From: Mycolicibacterium goodii
Lineage (GTDB): Bacteria > Actinomycetota > Actinomycetes > Mycobacteriales > Mycobacteriaceae
Direction: 5' to 3'
Assembly (NCBI RefSeq): GCF_001187505.1
Contig: NZ_CP012150.1
Span: 3,410,001-3,474,000 of the forward strand
DNA length: 64,000 bases
Position 1 is the first letter of the stretch, and the number at the start of each line of letters is the position of its first letter. Positions 8,022-17,496 of this stretch are shown here, one piece after another. The position numbers and the translations under genes are program-made. A model generated the notes under the pieces. The model was given only the letters and a program-made list of their open reading frames with translations, searched no databases and had not been told where the DNA came from.

Positions 8022-8930
8022 ATGACAAGCACTGCCGCGGTCGGCACCGCGTCGGCCGTCGAGTTCGAAAGCATCTGGAGCGATCTGCAAGGCGTCGCGT
8101 TCTCGCAGGGCTACCTCGACGTCCCCATGCGCGACAGGAAGATCCGTACCCGGTACCTGCACGCCGGGGACCCGCAGTCACCCGCCCTGGTGTTCCTGCA
8201 CGGTTCGGGCGGACACGCCGAGGCGTACGTGCGCAATCTCGAATCCCACGCCGAACACTTCTCGACCTGGTCGATCGACATGCTCGGGCACGGCTACACC
8301 GACAAGCCCGGCCACCCGCTGGAAGTCGCCCACTACGTCGAGCACCTCATCGCGTTCCTCGACACCATCGGCGCGCAGCGTGCGCACATCTCGGGGGAGT
8401 CGCTGGGTGGCTGGGTCGCGGCGCGCGCCGCGGTCGACCACCCCGACCGCGTCGACAAACTCGTGCTCAACACCGCGGGTGGATCGCAGGCCGACCCGGA
8501 GGTGATGAAACGCATCATCACGCTGTCCATGGCGGCCGCCGAGAACCCGACGTGGCAGACCGTGCAGGCGCGCATCAAATGGCTGATGGCCGACAAGAGC
8601 AAGGATTACGACGACATCGTCGCAAGCCGCCAACGGGTCTACCGCCAACCGGGTTTCGTCGCGGCGATGAGCGACATCATGGCGCTGCAGGATCCCCAGA
8701 TCCGGGTACGGAACCTGCTGGGGGAGAGGGAATACGGTTCGATCACCGCGCCGACCCTGGTGGTGTGGACCAGTGACGACCCGACGGCCGACGTCACCGA
8801 GGGGCGGCGCATCGCCTCGATGATCCCCGGCGCCAGGTTCGAGGTGATGCCCGGATGCGGGCACTGGCCGCAGTACGAGGATCCGGCGACGTTCAACCGG
8901 TTGCACCTCGAATTCCTGCTCGGGCGGTGA
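8022..8930 (+). CDS. alpha/beta hydrolase, MhpC-like (C-C bond hydrolase candidate)
   Basis: A 302-residue alpha/beta hydrolase. It has the oxyanion segment FLHGSGG, nucleophile elbow GESLGG (Ser), Asp in TSDDP and the C-terminal catalytic His in GCGHWPQYE. ATG 8022 follows a GGAGAGGGG ribosome site. Together with the hydroxylase and extradiol dioxygenase immediately downstream it makes the MhpC role likely: hydrolysis of the ring-cleavage product to an acid and a 2-hydroxydienoate. It is the first gene of an operon that runs to about 16.4 kb with gaps of only a few bases. Confidence 0.85.
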   Translation: MTSTAAVGTASAVEFESIWSDLQGVAFSQGYLDVPMRDRKIRTRYLHAGDPQSPALVFLHGSGGHAEAYVRNLESHAEHFSTWSIDMLGHGYTDKPGHPLEVAHYVEHLIAFLDTIGAQRAHISGESLGGWVAARAAVDHPDRVDKLVLNTAGGSQADPEVMKRIITLSMAAAENPTWQTVQARIKWLMADKSKDYDDIVASRQRVYRQPGFVAAMSDIMALQDPQIRVRNLLGEREYGSITAPTLVVWTSDDPTADVTEGRRIASMIPGARFEVMPGCGHWPQYEDPATFNRLHLEFLLGR

Positions 8931-8933
8931 GAG

Positions 8934-10619
8934 GTGACGTATAGCCCAGTTGATGTCGTGATCGTCGGGGCCGGGCCGGTCGGCCTGACCCTGGCGAACA
9001 TCCTTGGTGCACAAGGTGTGCGGACACTGATCGTCGAGGAGCGCGAAAGCCTCATCGACTACCCGCGCGGCGTCGGCCTCGACGACGAATCGTTGCGCAC
9101 GTTCCAGTCGATCGGTCTGGTCGAGGCGATCCTGCCGCACACCGTGCCCAACCAGATCCTGCGTTTCTATGACGGCAACCGCAGGCTGCTCGCCGAGATG
9201 GCACCGCCGGACGCGCGGTTCGGGTGGCCCAAGCGCAACGGGTTCGTCCAGCCCATGGTCGACGCCGAGTTGCTCGCCGGGTTGGACCGCTTCGACCACG
9301 TCGAGGTGACGTGGGGCCGTCGCATGGAGACCATCATCGAGGACGCCGACGGCGTGACCGTACAGGTTCGCGGACCCGACGGGCTGGCCCCGGTGCGCGC
9401 GCAGTACGTCGTCGGCTGCGACGGCGGCCGCAGCGCCACGCGCCGTCTCATGGGTGTCTCGTTCGACGGCACGACGTCGTCTACGCGGTGGGTGGTCATC
9501 GATCTCGCCAACGATCCGCTCGGACATCCCAACAGCGAGGTCGGCGCCGATCCGCGACGCCCCTACGCCTCGATCTCGATCGCGCACGGCATCCGGCGCT
9601 TCGAGTTCATGATCCACGCCGACGAAACCGACGAGCAGGCCGAGGATCCCGAGTTCGTCGCCGAACTGCTCAGGCCGTTCGTCCCGCACCCCGACAAGGT
9701 CGACGTCATCCGCAGGCGGGTCTACACCCACCACTCGCGCATCGCCGGATCGTTCCGCAACGGCCGCCTGCTGCTGGCCGGCGACGCCGCACACCTCATG
9801 CCGGTGTGGCAGGGCCAGGGCTACAACAGCGGCATCCGCGACGCGTTCAACCTCGGGTGGAAGCTCGCCGCGGTGGTCAACGGGCAGGCCGGCGACGCAC
9901 TGCTGGACACCTATGACGCCGAGCGGCGCAAGCACGCCCGTGCCATGATCGACCTGTCCACCATGGTGGGCCGGGTCATCTCACCGACCAACCGCAGGGT
10001 TGCGGCGTTGCGCGACAGACTGATCCGCGGCGCATCGATCGTGCCGACGCTCAAACGCTACGTGCTGGAGATGCGGTTCAAACCCATGCCGCGCTACCAC
10101 GAGGGCGCGGTGTACCACGCGAAACCGCCCACGCCCGCATCGCCGGTGGGCACGCTGTTCATCCAACCGCGGGTCGACACCCGCGAGCACAAAGATGTAC
10201 TGCTCGACGACGTCCTCGGCTCCGGTTTCGCGGTGCTGTGCTGGAACAACAACCCGCGCACCCTGCTCGGCGAGTCGGCGTTCGCGCGCTGGAAAGCCCT
10301 GGGCGCCACGTTCATCGCCGCCCGCCCGTCTACCCAGTTGCACTGGACCGGCGACGACGACCCTGCCGTGGTGATCGTCGGTGACCGCACCGGCGCGCTC
10401 AAGGCCTTCTTCGACGCCCACACCGAGTCGGTCCTGGTGCTGCGGCCGGACCGCTGCATCGCCGGCGCCGACATCGCCCAGCGCGCCCCCGAATTGAGCA
10501 CCGCACTGTTCGGCATCTTGCATCTGAGCCAGGGAGGTGAAAACGGTGCCAGTAGCCCTGTGCTGTATGTCCCACAGCCCACTGCTGAATCTTCCGGGAC
10601 CGTCGGCCGAACTCCTTGA
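8934..10619 (+). CDS. FAD-dependent aromatic hydroxylase, MhpA-like
   Basis: A 561-residue class A flavoprotein monooxygenase that would hydroxylate a phenolic substrate to a catechol. The Rossmann site [10 protein letters not shown] is at about residue 11, the DG motif region is [11 protein letters not shown], and [25 protein letters not shown] is the second FAD motif (split here as GDAAHLMP and GQGYNSG). The start is GTG 8934, 3 bp after the hydrolase stop. The 3' end overlaps the dioxygenase gene by 74 bp in another frame. That is unusually long; either the C-terminal tail is a recent extension or the stop has shifted. Confidence 0.88.
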   Translation: MTYSPVDVVIVGAGPVGLTLANILGAQGVRTLIVEERESLIDYPRGVGLDDESLRTFQSIGLVEAILPHTVPNQILRFYDGNRRLLAEMAPPDARFGWPKRNGFVQPMVDAELLAGLDRFDHVEVTWGRRMETIIEDADGVTVQVRGPDGLAPVRAQYVVGCDGGRSATRRLMGVSFDGTTSSTRWVVIDLANDPLGHPNSEVGADPRRPYASISIAHGIRRFEFMIHADETDEQAEDPEFVAELLRPFVPHPDKVDVIRRRVYTHHSRIAGSFRNGRLLLAGDAAHLMPVWQGQGYNSGIRDAFNLGWKLAAVVNGQAGDALLDTYDAERRKHARAMIDLSTMVGRVISPTNRRVAALRDRLIRGASIVPTLKRYVLEMRFKPMPRYHEGAVYHAKPPTPASPVGTLFIQPRVDTREHKDVLLDDVLGSGFAVLCWNNNPRTLLGESAFARWKALGATFIAARPSTQLHWTGDDDPAVVIVGDRTGALKAFFDAHTESVLVLRPDRCIAGADIAQRAPELSTALFGILHLSQGGENGASSPVLYVPQPTAESSGTVGRTP

Positions 10620-11487
10620 CGAGATCGCCGATGCGCTCGCCGGGGCCAGGACGTTCGTCGAGGACTTCGATCCCGAACTGGTGGTGACGTTCTCGCCGGA
10701 CCACTACAACGGGTTCTTCTACCGCCTCATGCCGCCGTTCTGCATCGGCACCGCGGCCAGCGGGGTGGGGGACTACGGTACGTACCGGGGCCCGCTGTCG
10801 GTCGATGCCGCCGTCGCCGACGCGTGCGCCGAATCCCTCTGGGAGTCCGGCGTCGACATCGCGATCTCGACGGCCATGGACGTCGACCATGGCACCGTGC
10901 AACCGCTGCAGGAACTCTTCGGCGATGCGACGGCCCGCCTGGTGGTGCCCATCTTCATCAACTCGGTGGCCACCCCGCTCGGACCGCTGTCGCGGTCGCG
11001 CGCCCTGGGCACGGCCGTCGGGAAATTCCTGGCGACCCTCGACAGGCGTGTCCTGGTGCTGGGCTCCGGTGGGCTGTCGCACGATCCGCCGGTGCCCACC
11101 CTGGCCACCGCGCCACCGGCGGCGCTCGACCGGATCGTGCACGGCGTCCCCATGACACCCGAACAACGCATGGCCCGGCAGGAGGCGGTGATCAAGGCCG
11201 CGCACGAGTTCGCCCATGGTGAGAGCCCGCTGCGCTCGCTCAACCCGGACTGGGATTACGGCCTGCTGGAGATCTTCGACGAGGGCAGGCTGACCGATCT
11301 CGACGGTTGGACCAACGCGTTCATCGCAGCGGAGGGCGGGAACTCCGCGCACGAGATCCGCACCTGGGTGGCGGCGTTCGCGGCGCTCGCCGCCCAGGGG
11401 CCGTACCAGACCGGAAACCACTTCTACCGGGCGGCACCGGAATTGATCGCAGGCTTCGCAATCAGGACGGCGGTACCGAGCAGATGA
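10546..11487 (+). CDS. class III extradiol ring-cleavage dioxygenase, MhpB-like
   Basis: A 313-residue LigB-fold protein closely resembling 2,3-dihydroxyphenylpropionate 1,2-dioxygenase. It cleaves a catechol ring next to the diol using Fe(II). Seen: CMSHSPLL at the N-terminus, [25 protein letters not shown], the [12 protein letters not shown] segment with a metal or acid-base His, and THEIRTW-like [13 protein letters not shown] 10546 is preferred because GGGAGG lies 8-10 bp upstream; GTG 10537 is an alternative. Its stop overlaps the next start (ATGA). The side chain on the natural catechol is unknown. Confidence 0.9.
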   Translation: MPVALCCMSHSPLLNLPGPSAELLDEIADALAGARTFVEDFDPELVVTFSPDHYNGFFYRLMPPFCIGTAASGVGDYGTYRGPLSVDAAVADACAESLWESGVDIAISTAMDVDHGTVQPLQELFGDATARLVVPIFINSVATPLGPLSRSRALGTAVGKFLATLDRRVLVLGSGGLSHDPPVPTLATAPPAALDRIVHGVPMTPEQRMARQEAVIKAAHEFAHGESPLRSLNPDWDYGLLEIFDEGRLTDLDGWTNAFIAAEGGNSAHEIRTWVAAFAALAAQGPYQTGNHFYRAAPELIAGFAIRTAVPSR

Positions 11488-13262
11488 CCCGAACACCCTC
11501 TCAGACCGAAGGTTTCGACCACACCGTCGACCTGCTCATCGTCGGGTCCGGCGGTGGCGGGATGACGGCCGCACTGGCCGGTGACGCATCGGGCCTGGAC
11601 ACCCTCGTGGTCGAGAAGTCACCGCAGTTCGGTGGTTCCACCGCGTTGTCGGGCGGCGGCATCTGGGTGCCGGGTGCACCGGCACAGCGTCGCGAGGGCT
11701 ACGTGCCCTCACCCGACGGCGTGTTCGAGTACCTCAAGCAGATCACCGGCGGCCTGGTCAGCGACGCGCGGTTGCGCCAGTACGTCGACTCCGCACCGGA
11801 GATGATGGATTTCCTCGAACGCACGAGCACCTGGATGCAGTTCGTGTGGAAACCCGGTTACGCCGACTACTACCCGGAACTTCCCGGCGGCTCCGCACTG
11901 GGCAGCACCATCAACGTGCCCGCGATCGACCTGCGCACGCTCGGCGACGAGGAGCGCAACCTGCTTACCCCGCTCGCGCTGGCACCCAGAGGAATCTGGT
12001 TCGCGCCCAAGGATCTGCGGCTCTTCTACCAGATCCGGCAGAACTGGCGCGGTAAGGCCGTGCTGCTGAAGCTGATCTGGCGGATGTTCCGGGCCCGGGT
12101 GTTCGGTGACCGGATGGCCGCCATCGGCCAGTCGCTGGCCGCGCGACTGCGGTTGGCGATGAAGGACCGGGGCGTTCCGCTGTGGCTCAACTCGCCGCTG
12201 ACAGAATTGATCACCGCCGACGACGGCACGGTGATCGGCGCCGTCGTCGAGCGTGACGGTGAGCCGATGCGCATCGGGGCCCGCCACGGCGTGATCCTGG
12301 CCTCGGGCGGGTTCGACCACGACATGGCGTGGCGCAGGCAGTACCTGGCGCTCCTGGAGAAGGACTGGAGTTTCGGCAATCCGGCGGCCACGGGCGACGG
12401 TATCCGGGCCGGCGAAAAGGTCGGCGGCGCCACCGATCTGCTCGACGAGGCGTGGTGGTTCCCGGCGATCTGCTGGCCGGACGGGCGGCTGCAGTTCATG
12501 CTCAACGAACGCATGATGCCTGCGCAATTCGTGGTCAACGGTGAGGGCAGGCGTTTCATCAACGAGGCCGCGCCGTACATGGACTTCGCGCACGCCATGA
12601 TCGAGGGGCAGCGGTCCGGGGTCACCCACATCCCGTGCTGGCTCATCACCGACATCGACTCGTTCCACCGCTATGTCGTGGCGGGCCACCTGCCGATCCC
12701 GAAGGTCCCGTTCGCCCCCGTGCCGACGGGGCGCAAGATCCCGCAGGCCTGGCTGGATTCCGGTGTGGTGCACGAGGCCCGCACCATGGAGGAACTGGCC
12801 GCCAAGATCGGTGTGCCCCCGCAGAATCTGCGTGCCACGGCCGAACGGTTCAACCACCTCGCGCAGTCCGGCCACGATGACGACTTCAACCGCGGCGACA
12901 GCGCCTACGACAACTACTACGGCGATCCGACGTTGCCTAACCCGAATCTTCGCCCACTGGGCAAGCCACCGTACTACGCGTTCCAGATCATCCTCGGGGA
13001 TCTGGGCACGTCGGGGGGACTGCGCACGGACGAGTTCGCCCGGGTGCTGCGTTCCGACGAGACCGTGGTGAGCGGTCTGTACGCGGTCGGCAATGCCTCC
13101 GCCGCGGTCATGGGGCGCAGCTATGCGGGGGCCGGCGCCACGATCGGCCCGGCCATGACGTTCGGCTACGTCGCCGCCAAACACGCCGCCAAACACGCCG
13201 CAGTGGCCGTCCGGGCTGCGACGCCGAACCCCGACAACGCACTTCAGCACCGGATTTCCTAG
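11484..13262 (+). CDS. FAD-dependent dehydrogenase, KstD-like, second copy
   Basis: A 592-residue member of the 3-ketosteroid Delta1-dehydrogenase family. It has the FAD site [11 protein letters not shown] near residue 20, [14 protein letters not shown], and the C-terminal [10 protein letters not shown] and [14 protein letters not shown] segments. The start ATG 11484 overlaps the dioxygenase stop by 4 bp, so it is translationally coupled. It differs clearly from the 543-aa paralogue at 5559-7190. Placing a ring-dehydrogenating flavoprotein inside an mhp-like operon suggests that an alicyclic ring is aromatised or desaturated before cleavage. Near its end there is a short tandem repeat (AAKH twice). 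Confidence 0.88.
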   Translation: MTRTPSQTEGFDHTVDLLIVGSGGGGMTAALAGDASGLDTLVVEKSPQFGGSTALSGGGIWVPGAPAQRREGYVPSPDGVFEYLKQITGGLVSDARLRQYVDSAPEMMDFLERTSTWMQFVWKPGYADYYPELPGGSALGSTINVPAIDLRTLGDEERNLLTPLALAPRGIWFAPKDLRLFYQIRQNWRGKAVLLKLIWRMFRARVFGDRMAAIGQSLAARLRLAMKDRGVPLWLNSPLTELITADDGTVIGAVVERDGEPMRIGARHGVILASGGFDHDMAWRRQYLALLEKDWSFGNPAATGDGIRAGEKVGGATDLLDEAWWFPAICWPDGRLQFMLNERMMPAQFVVNGEGRRFINEAAPYMDFAHAMIEGQRSGVTHIPCWLITDIDSFHRYVVAGHLPIPKVPFAPVPTGRKIPQAWLDSGVVHEARTMEELAAKIGVPPQNLRATAERFNHLAQSGHDDDFNRGDSAYDNYYGDPTLPNPNLRPLGKPPYYAFQIILGDLGTSGGLRTDEFARVLRSDETVVSGLYAVGNASAAVMGRSYAGAGATIGPAMTFGYVAAKHAAKHAAVAVRAATPNPDNALQHRIS

Positions 13263-13275
13263 GAGGACAAAGAGT

Positions 13276-14586
13276 ATGAAGATTTCGCTGTTCTACGAGT
13301 TCCCGCTGCCCCGGCCGTGGTCGGAGGACGACGAGCACCAGCTGTTCCAGCACGGCCTCGACGAGGTGGAACTCGCGGACAAGGCGGGGTTCTCCACGGT
13401 GTGGCTCACCGAGCACCACTTCCTTGAGGAGTACTGCCACTCCACGGCACCGGAGATGTTCCTGGCCGCGGCGAGCCAGCGCACCGAGAACATCCGGCTG
13501 GGCTTCGGTGTCATGCACCTGCCGCCGCCGATCAACCACCCGGCCCGCATCGCCGAACGGGTCTCCACACTCGACCACCTGTCCAACGGACGCGTCGAAT
13601 TCGGCACGGGTGAGGGGTCGTCGGTCGCCGAACTCGGCGGGTTCAACATCGACCCGGCCGACAAGCGCACGCAGTGGGAGGAGTCCCTCGAGGTCGCGAT
13701 CCGCTGCATGGTCGAGGAACCGTTCAGCGGGTTCAAGGGTGAGCACGTCGAGATGCCCGCCCGCAACGTGATCCCCAAGCCGCTGCAGAAGCCGCACCCG
13801 CCGGTGTGGGTGGCGTGCACGCGTCCGTCGTCGGTGCAGATGGCCGCGCAGAAGGCCATCGGCGCACTGAGTTTCGCCTACACCGGCCCCGAGGCGCTCA
13901 AGGAACGTGTGGCCGGCTACTACAAGGAGTTCGAGGAGCAGGGCGCACCCGTCACGCCCGCCATCAATCCCAACATCCTGGCGATCGGCGGTGATCTGTC
14001 GATGATGGTGGCTCGCACCGATGACGAGGCGCTCAAGCGGATCGGCATCGGAGGTGGGTTCTTCTCGTTCGGCATCATGCACTACTACCTGACCGGCATG
14101 CACACCCCCGGCCGCACCAGGGTGTGGGAGCGGTACCAGCAGGCGGTCGAGGAGGATCCGACGCTCGCCTACGGCCCGGGCCGAGGCGCGATCGGCTCGC
14201 CCGAGACCGTGCGCGAGTTCCTGCGTGGTTATGAGGCCAGCGGGGTCGACGAGATCATCCTGCTGCTCAATCCGCGCAGCCACGAGGGCACCATGGAATC
14301 CATCGAGATCATGGGCGAGGAGATTCTTCCCGAGTTCATCGAGCGGGACGAGGTCGCCGTCGCGGAGAAGGCCAAGCGGCTGGAACCGGTTGTGGAGCGG
14401 GTCGAGTCGCGCAGGCAGGCCTCGGATGCGCCGCTGTTCGACGAGACCTACGCGTTCGGCGGCCTGCCCACCGGTCGGGGTGGCAAGTTCACCGCGGGTG
14501 AGATCCCCGAGGCCATGGCCGAGATCAACGAGGGCCGCGTCAAGGCCGCGCAGGCCGAGAAGGCCGCGCGCGAGTCCGCCGGCTGA
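13276..14586 (+). CDS. LLM-class flavin-dependent monooxygenase
   Basis: A 436-residue luciferase-like (TIM-barrel) protein that would use FMNH2 or F420. Typical features are the N-terminal MKISLFYEFPLPRPW, VWLTEHHFLEEY, and RLGFGVMHLPP followed by HPARIAERVSTLDHLSNGRVEFGTG. ATG 13276 follows AGGAGGACAAAG. A charged C-terminal tail of about 70 residues extends past the barrel. It lies 13 bp after the KstD-like gene in the operon. It could carry out a Baeyer-Villiger-like or hydroxylating step; cofactor and substrate are unknown. Confidence 0.85.
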   Translation: MKISLFYEFPLPRPWSEDDEHQLFQHGLDEVELADKAGFSTVWLTEHHFLEEYCHSTAPEMFLAAASQRTENIRLGFGVMHLPPPINHPARIAERVSTLDHLSNGRVEFGTGEGSSVAELGGFNIDPADKRTQWEESLEVAIRCMVEEPFSGFKGEHVEMPARNVIPKPLQKPHPPVWVACTRPSSVQMAAQKAIGALSFAYTGPEALKERVAGYYKEFEEQGAPVTPAINPNILAIGGDLSMMVARTDDEALKRIGIGGGFFSFGIMHYYLTGMHTPGRTRVWERYQQAVEEDPTLAYGPGRGAIGSPETVREFLRGYEASGVDEIILLLNPRSHEGTMESIEIMGEEILPEFIERDEVAVAEKAKRLEPVVERVESRRQASDAPLFDETYAFGGLPTGRGGKFTAGEIPEAMAEINEGRVKAAQAEKAARESAG

Positions 14587-14589
14587 GCG

Positions 14590-15426
14590 GTGGCCGCACT
14601 CGACGCCCTGGTGCGCTACGACGGTCGCCACGTCGTCGTCACCGGTTGTTCCTCGGGGATCGGCGCGAAGGTTGCCGCTCAACTGCGCGGCCTCGGTGCC
14701 CGCGTCACCGGGTTGGATCTGCGCGCGCCGGCGTCCGGCGCGGGACCCGACGCGTTTCACGAAATGGACCTGGCCGGACCGGATTCCGTCGATGCGGCGG
14801 CGGCCGCGGTCGACGGTCCGGTGCACGCCCTGTTCAACGTGGCCGGGGTGTCCTCGGGTATCGGCGATCCGCTGCTGGTGGTCCGGATCAACTTCCTGGG
14901 TACCCGGCAGCTCACCGAGGCGCTCGCCGACCGCATCGTCGATGGCGGGTCGATCACGTCGGTGTCGTCGCTGGCGGCGTCGTCGTACCGCGAGAACCGC
15001 ACGCTGACAGCGGGTCTGGTGAACACCGGTTCGGTCGAGGAGGGGCTGCGGTGGTGCGCGGAGCATCCCGAGGCGTTGGCCGACGGCGGCTACCGGTTGT
15101 CCAAGGAGGCGATCATCCTCTACGGCATGTCGAAGGTTGCCGAACTCGGTGCGCGCGGAATCCGGATCAACTGCACCGGCCCCGGCGTGACCGACACCCC
15201 GATCCTCGACCAGTTGCGCTCAGCGTACGGCCAGCGCTACCTCGACGCGTTCACCACGCCACTCGGCCGCAACTCCATTCCGGACGAACAGGCCGCGCTG
15301 CTGGTGTTCCTGGGCAGTGCGGCGGCCAGTTACGTGACCGGACAGGTGGTCTGGGCCGACGGCGGCATCATCGCCCAACGCGAGGCGGCCCTGATCGAGT
15401 CCGCCCGAGCCACACAGGAGAACTGA
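14590..15426 (+). CDS. SDR family oxidoreductase
   Basis: A 278-residue SDR starting at GTG 14590, 3 bp after the monooxygenase stop. It has the nucleotide loop GCSSGIG near residue 21, Asp in GLDLRAP indicating NAD, NVAG, the catalytic Ser in SVSSLAAS and YRLSKEA as the Tyr-x3-Lys site. An insertion of about 45 residues between the Ser and Tyr elements resembles coniferyl-alcohol or hydroxysteroid-type members. It belongs to the same operon; the alcohol oxidised is unknown. Confidence 0.85.
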   Translation: MAALDALVRYDGRHVVVTGCSSGIGAKVAAQLRGLGARVTGLDLRAPASGAGPDAFHEMDLAGPDSVDAAAAAVDGPVHALFNVAGVSSGIGDPLLVVRINFLGTRQLTEALADRIVDGGSITSVSSLAASSYRENRTLTAGLVNTGSVEEGLRWCAEHPEALADGGYRLSKEAIILYGMSKVAELGARGIRINCTGPGVTDTPILDQLRSAYGQRYLDAFTTPLGRNSIPDEQAALLVFLGSAAASYVTGQVVWADGGIIAQREAALIESARATQEN

Positions 15427-15427
15427 A

Positions 15428-16426
15428 TTGCCGGCAAGTATGACGGAGTTCCGCCGCGTCGCCGACGACGTCTGCAACTGGGGTCGATGGGGTGACGACG
15501 ACGAACTGGGCACGTTGAACTTCATCACGGCCGACAAGGTCACCGAGGCCGCGGCACTGGTGAAGCAGGGCAAGGTATTCGCCCTCGGTGGTGACTTCGG
15601 CTCGGCGGGCCCGCAGGGCGCGTTCCAGTTCCGGCAGAACCCGACGCACGTGATGACCGTCGACGGCGGCGACGCCGCGACCCTGGCCGAGTACGGGCCA
15701 CAGTGGCTGCGGAACTCGGTGGCACACCAGGTCAGTGAGTTCTTCGTGGACAACCCGTTCCGGTTCAACGACGACATGATCGTGATGCCGCTGCAGGCCG
15801 CCACCCAGTGGGACGCATTGGCGCACGTGTACTACGAGGACCGGCTGTACAACGGTTTCCCGGCCGATTCGGTCACGAGCTTCGGGGCGTTCCACTGCGG
15901 GATCGACAAGGTCGACGGCAAGGGCATCACCAGCCGCGGTGTGCTGCTCGATGTCGTGCGCCACCGCGGCGCCGAGGTTTATCTGCAGCCGGGAAATCCT
16001 GTGACACCCGAGGAACTCGATGCCGTGGCCGCGGCGCAGAATGTGCAGATCGGGCGCGGGGACATCGTCGTCGTGCACACCGGGTGGTGGACGCGGTTCC
16101 TGTCCACCGGCGACGGCGCCGAACCCGGCTCCGGGCTGGACTGGCGGTGCGCCTCATGGCTGCACGACCACGAGGTCGCGGCCGTGGCCGCCGACAACCT
16201 CATGGTGGAGGATCCTGACCCCGCCTCGGGTGTGGACGGCACGTTCCTGCCGATGCATATGCTGTGCCTGCGCGACATGGGCCTGATGCTCGGCGAGTAC
16301 TGGGATCTCACCGCGCTGTCGGCCGACTGCGCCGCCGACGGCGTGTACGAATTCCAGCTCATCGCACCGCCGTTGCGGGTCACCGGAGCCGTGGGTTCAC
16401 CCGTCAATCCGATCGCGATCAAGTAG
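15428..16426 (+). CDS. cyclase-family (KynB-like) metal hydrolase
   Basis: A 332-residue member of the Cyclase_2/kynurenine formamidase-like family. The start TTG 15428 lies 7 bp after GGAG and 1 bp after the SDR stop; ATG 15440 is an alternative. Seen: the opening NWGRWGDDDELGTLNFIT and RGVLLDVVRHRG, then GDIVVVHTGWWTRF. The usual metal motif HxGTHxDxPxH is altered to QAATQWDALAHV, as in a large subgroup of actinobacterial members. Related enzymes hydrolyse amides, lactones or isatin. It is the last gene of the operon; a weak hairpin CCGGA/TCCGG (16428-16445) follows. Confidence 0.82.
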   Translation: MPASMTEFRRVADDVCNWGRWGDDDELGTLNFITADKVTEAAALVKQGKVFALGGDFGSAGPQGAFQFRQNPTHVMTVDGGDAATLAEYGPQWLRNSVAHQVSEFFVDNPFRFNDDMIVMPLQAATQWDALAHVYYEDRLYNGFPADSVTSFGAFHCGIDKVDGKGITSRGVLLDVVRHRGAEVYLQPGNPVTPEELDAVAAAQNVQIGRGDIVVVHTGWWTRFLSTGDGAEPGSGLDWRCASWLHDHEVAAVAADNLMVEDPDPASGVDGTFLPMHMLCLRDMGLMLGEYWDLTALSADCAADGVYEFQLIAPPLRVTGAVGSPVNPIAIK

Positions 16427-16476
16427 CCCGGATCGCGCCGTCCGGACTTGTCGTACCGCTCTGTGATACTCGGGTC

Positions 16477-17487
16477 ATGACGTCGGCAGCTGCTTGGCTG
16501 GCCGCTCAACCAATGCCCGTTGAGCGGCTGGAAGGGTTGTTCGACAGGTTGGCGGAGTTGACCGGGCAGCGCAATGCGATCGACGCGAAGATCGTGGACA
16601 TCGTCGCCGAGATCGACCGCGACGGGTTGTGGGGCGCCACCGGTGCACGCTCGATTGCGGCGCTGGTGGCTTGGAAAACCGGATCGTCGGAACGTAACGC
16701 CAAAGCCATCGCGGCCGTGGCGCACCGCGTGGAGGAGTTTCCGCGCTGTGTGGAGGGTTTGCGTGCCGGGCGGTTGTCGCTGGATCAGGTCGGGGTGATC
16801 GCCGAGGGCGCCGCCGAGGGCTCCGACGCGCATTACGCCGAACTGGCCGCAGTCGCCACCGTCAGCCAGCTGCGCACCGCGATCAACCTCGAACCCAAAC
16901 CCGAGCCCGATCCCAAACCCGAACCGCGCCGCTCGATCAGGAAAAACCCCGGCGACGGGTACACCACCTACCACATCACCCTGCCCCGGCTGGAAGCCGC
17001 CACATTCGACACCGCCCTGCAGGCCAGCCACGAAGCCCTGATCGCCGAATGGCGCCGCGAGCAGGACGCCGGTGATCCGGCGGTGCCGATGCCCGATCAC
17101 GTGGATGCGTTCATGAACCTGGTCGAGGCCGGCTGGGATACCGACGTGGCCCGGCGCCCGCACGGGCAGCACACCGCCGTGGCGGTCCACCTGGATGTGG
17201 AAAAGAAGGTGGCCGCCCTGCATCTGGGGCCGCTGCTCTCTGATGACGAACGCCGGTTCCTGACGTGTGACGCGACGTGTGAGGTGTGGTTCGAACGCCG
17301 CGGGCAGGTGATCGGCACCGGCCGGGCCACCCGCACGGTCAACCGGCGGCTACGCCGCGCGCTGGAGCACCGCGACCGCTGCTGTGTGGTGCCCGGCTGC
17401 GGCGCCACCCGCGGTCTGCACGCCCATCACCTCATCCACTGGGAAGACGGCGGCCCGACCGAACTGAACAAGCTGAAATATCGCTAA
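16477..17487 (+). pseudogene. DUF222/HNH (REP13E12-type) gene, 5' part, cut by the integrative element
   Basis: The reading frame encodes the DUF222 domain and the first half of the HNH endonuclease domain (CCVVPGCG, LHAHHLIHWEDGGPTEL). It then runs into the element, which adds N-K-L-K-Y-R and a stop at 17485-17487. The gene-derived part ends at the crossover dinucleotide 17470-17471. The missing part of the HNH domain and the C-terminus are found at 39507-39752. Such genes are a multi-copy mycobacterial family and known integration targets. The truncated product lacks the last HNH metal ligand and should be inactive as a nuclease. Confidence 0.9.
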
Positions 17488-17496
17488 ACTACCCTC
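17445..17496. other. attL of the integrative element (crossover AA at 17470-17471)
   Basis: The left half is chromosomal HNH sequence. The right half is an attP arm: 18 bp after the AA dinucleotide comes TACCCTC (17490-17496), ending directly at the integrase ATG. The matching arm GAGGGTA is found at 39482-39488. Assigning the crossover to AA makes attP exactly symmetrical and restores the HNH frame, so two independent criteria agree. Confidence 0.85.

Noticed and set aside
11709..13250. Long minus-strand reading frame opposite the KstD-like gene
   Set aside because: High-GC shadow; no ribosome site or family pattern, and the plus-strand gene is clear. The same applies to the frames opposite 8178-9935 and 13108-15066.
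16428..16445. CCGGA/TCCGG hairpin as terminator after the cyclase-family gene
   Set aside because: A 5-bp stem with no T-run is too weak to call.
17445..17496. tRNA gene as attachment site
   Set aside because: AICEs with tyrosine integrases use tRNA genes; here the integrase is a serine type and the flank is an HNH coding sequence with no tRNA-like fold.
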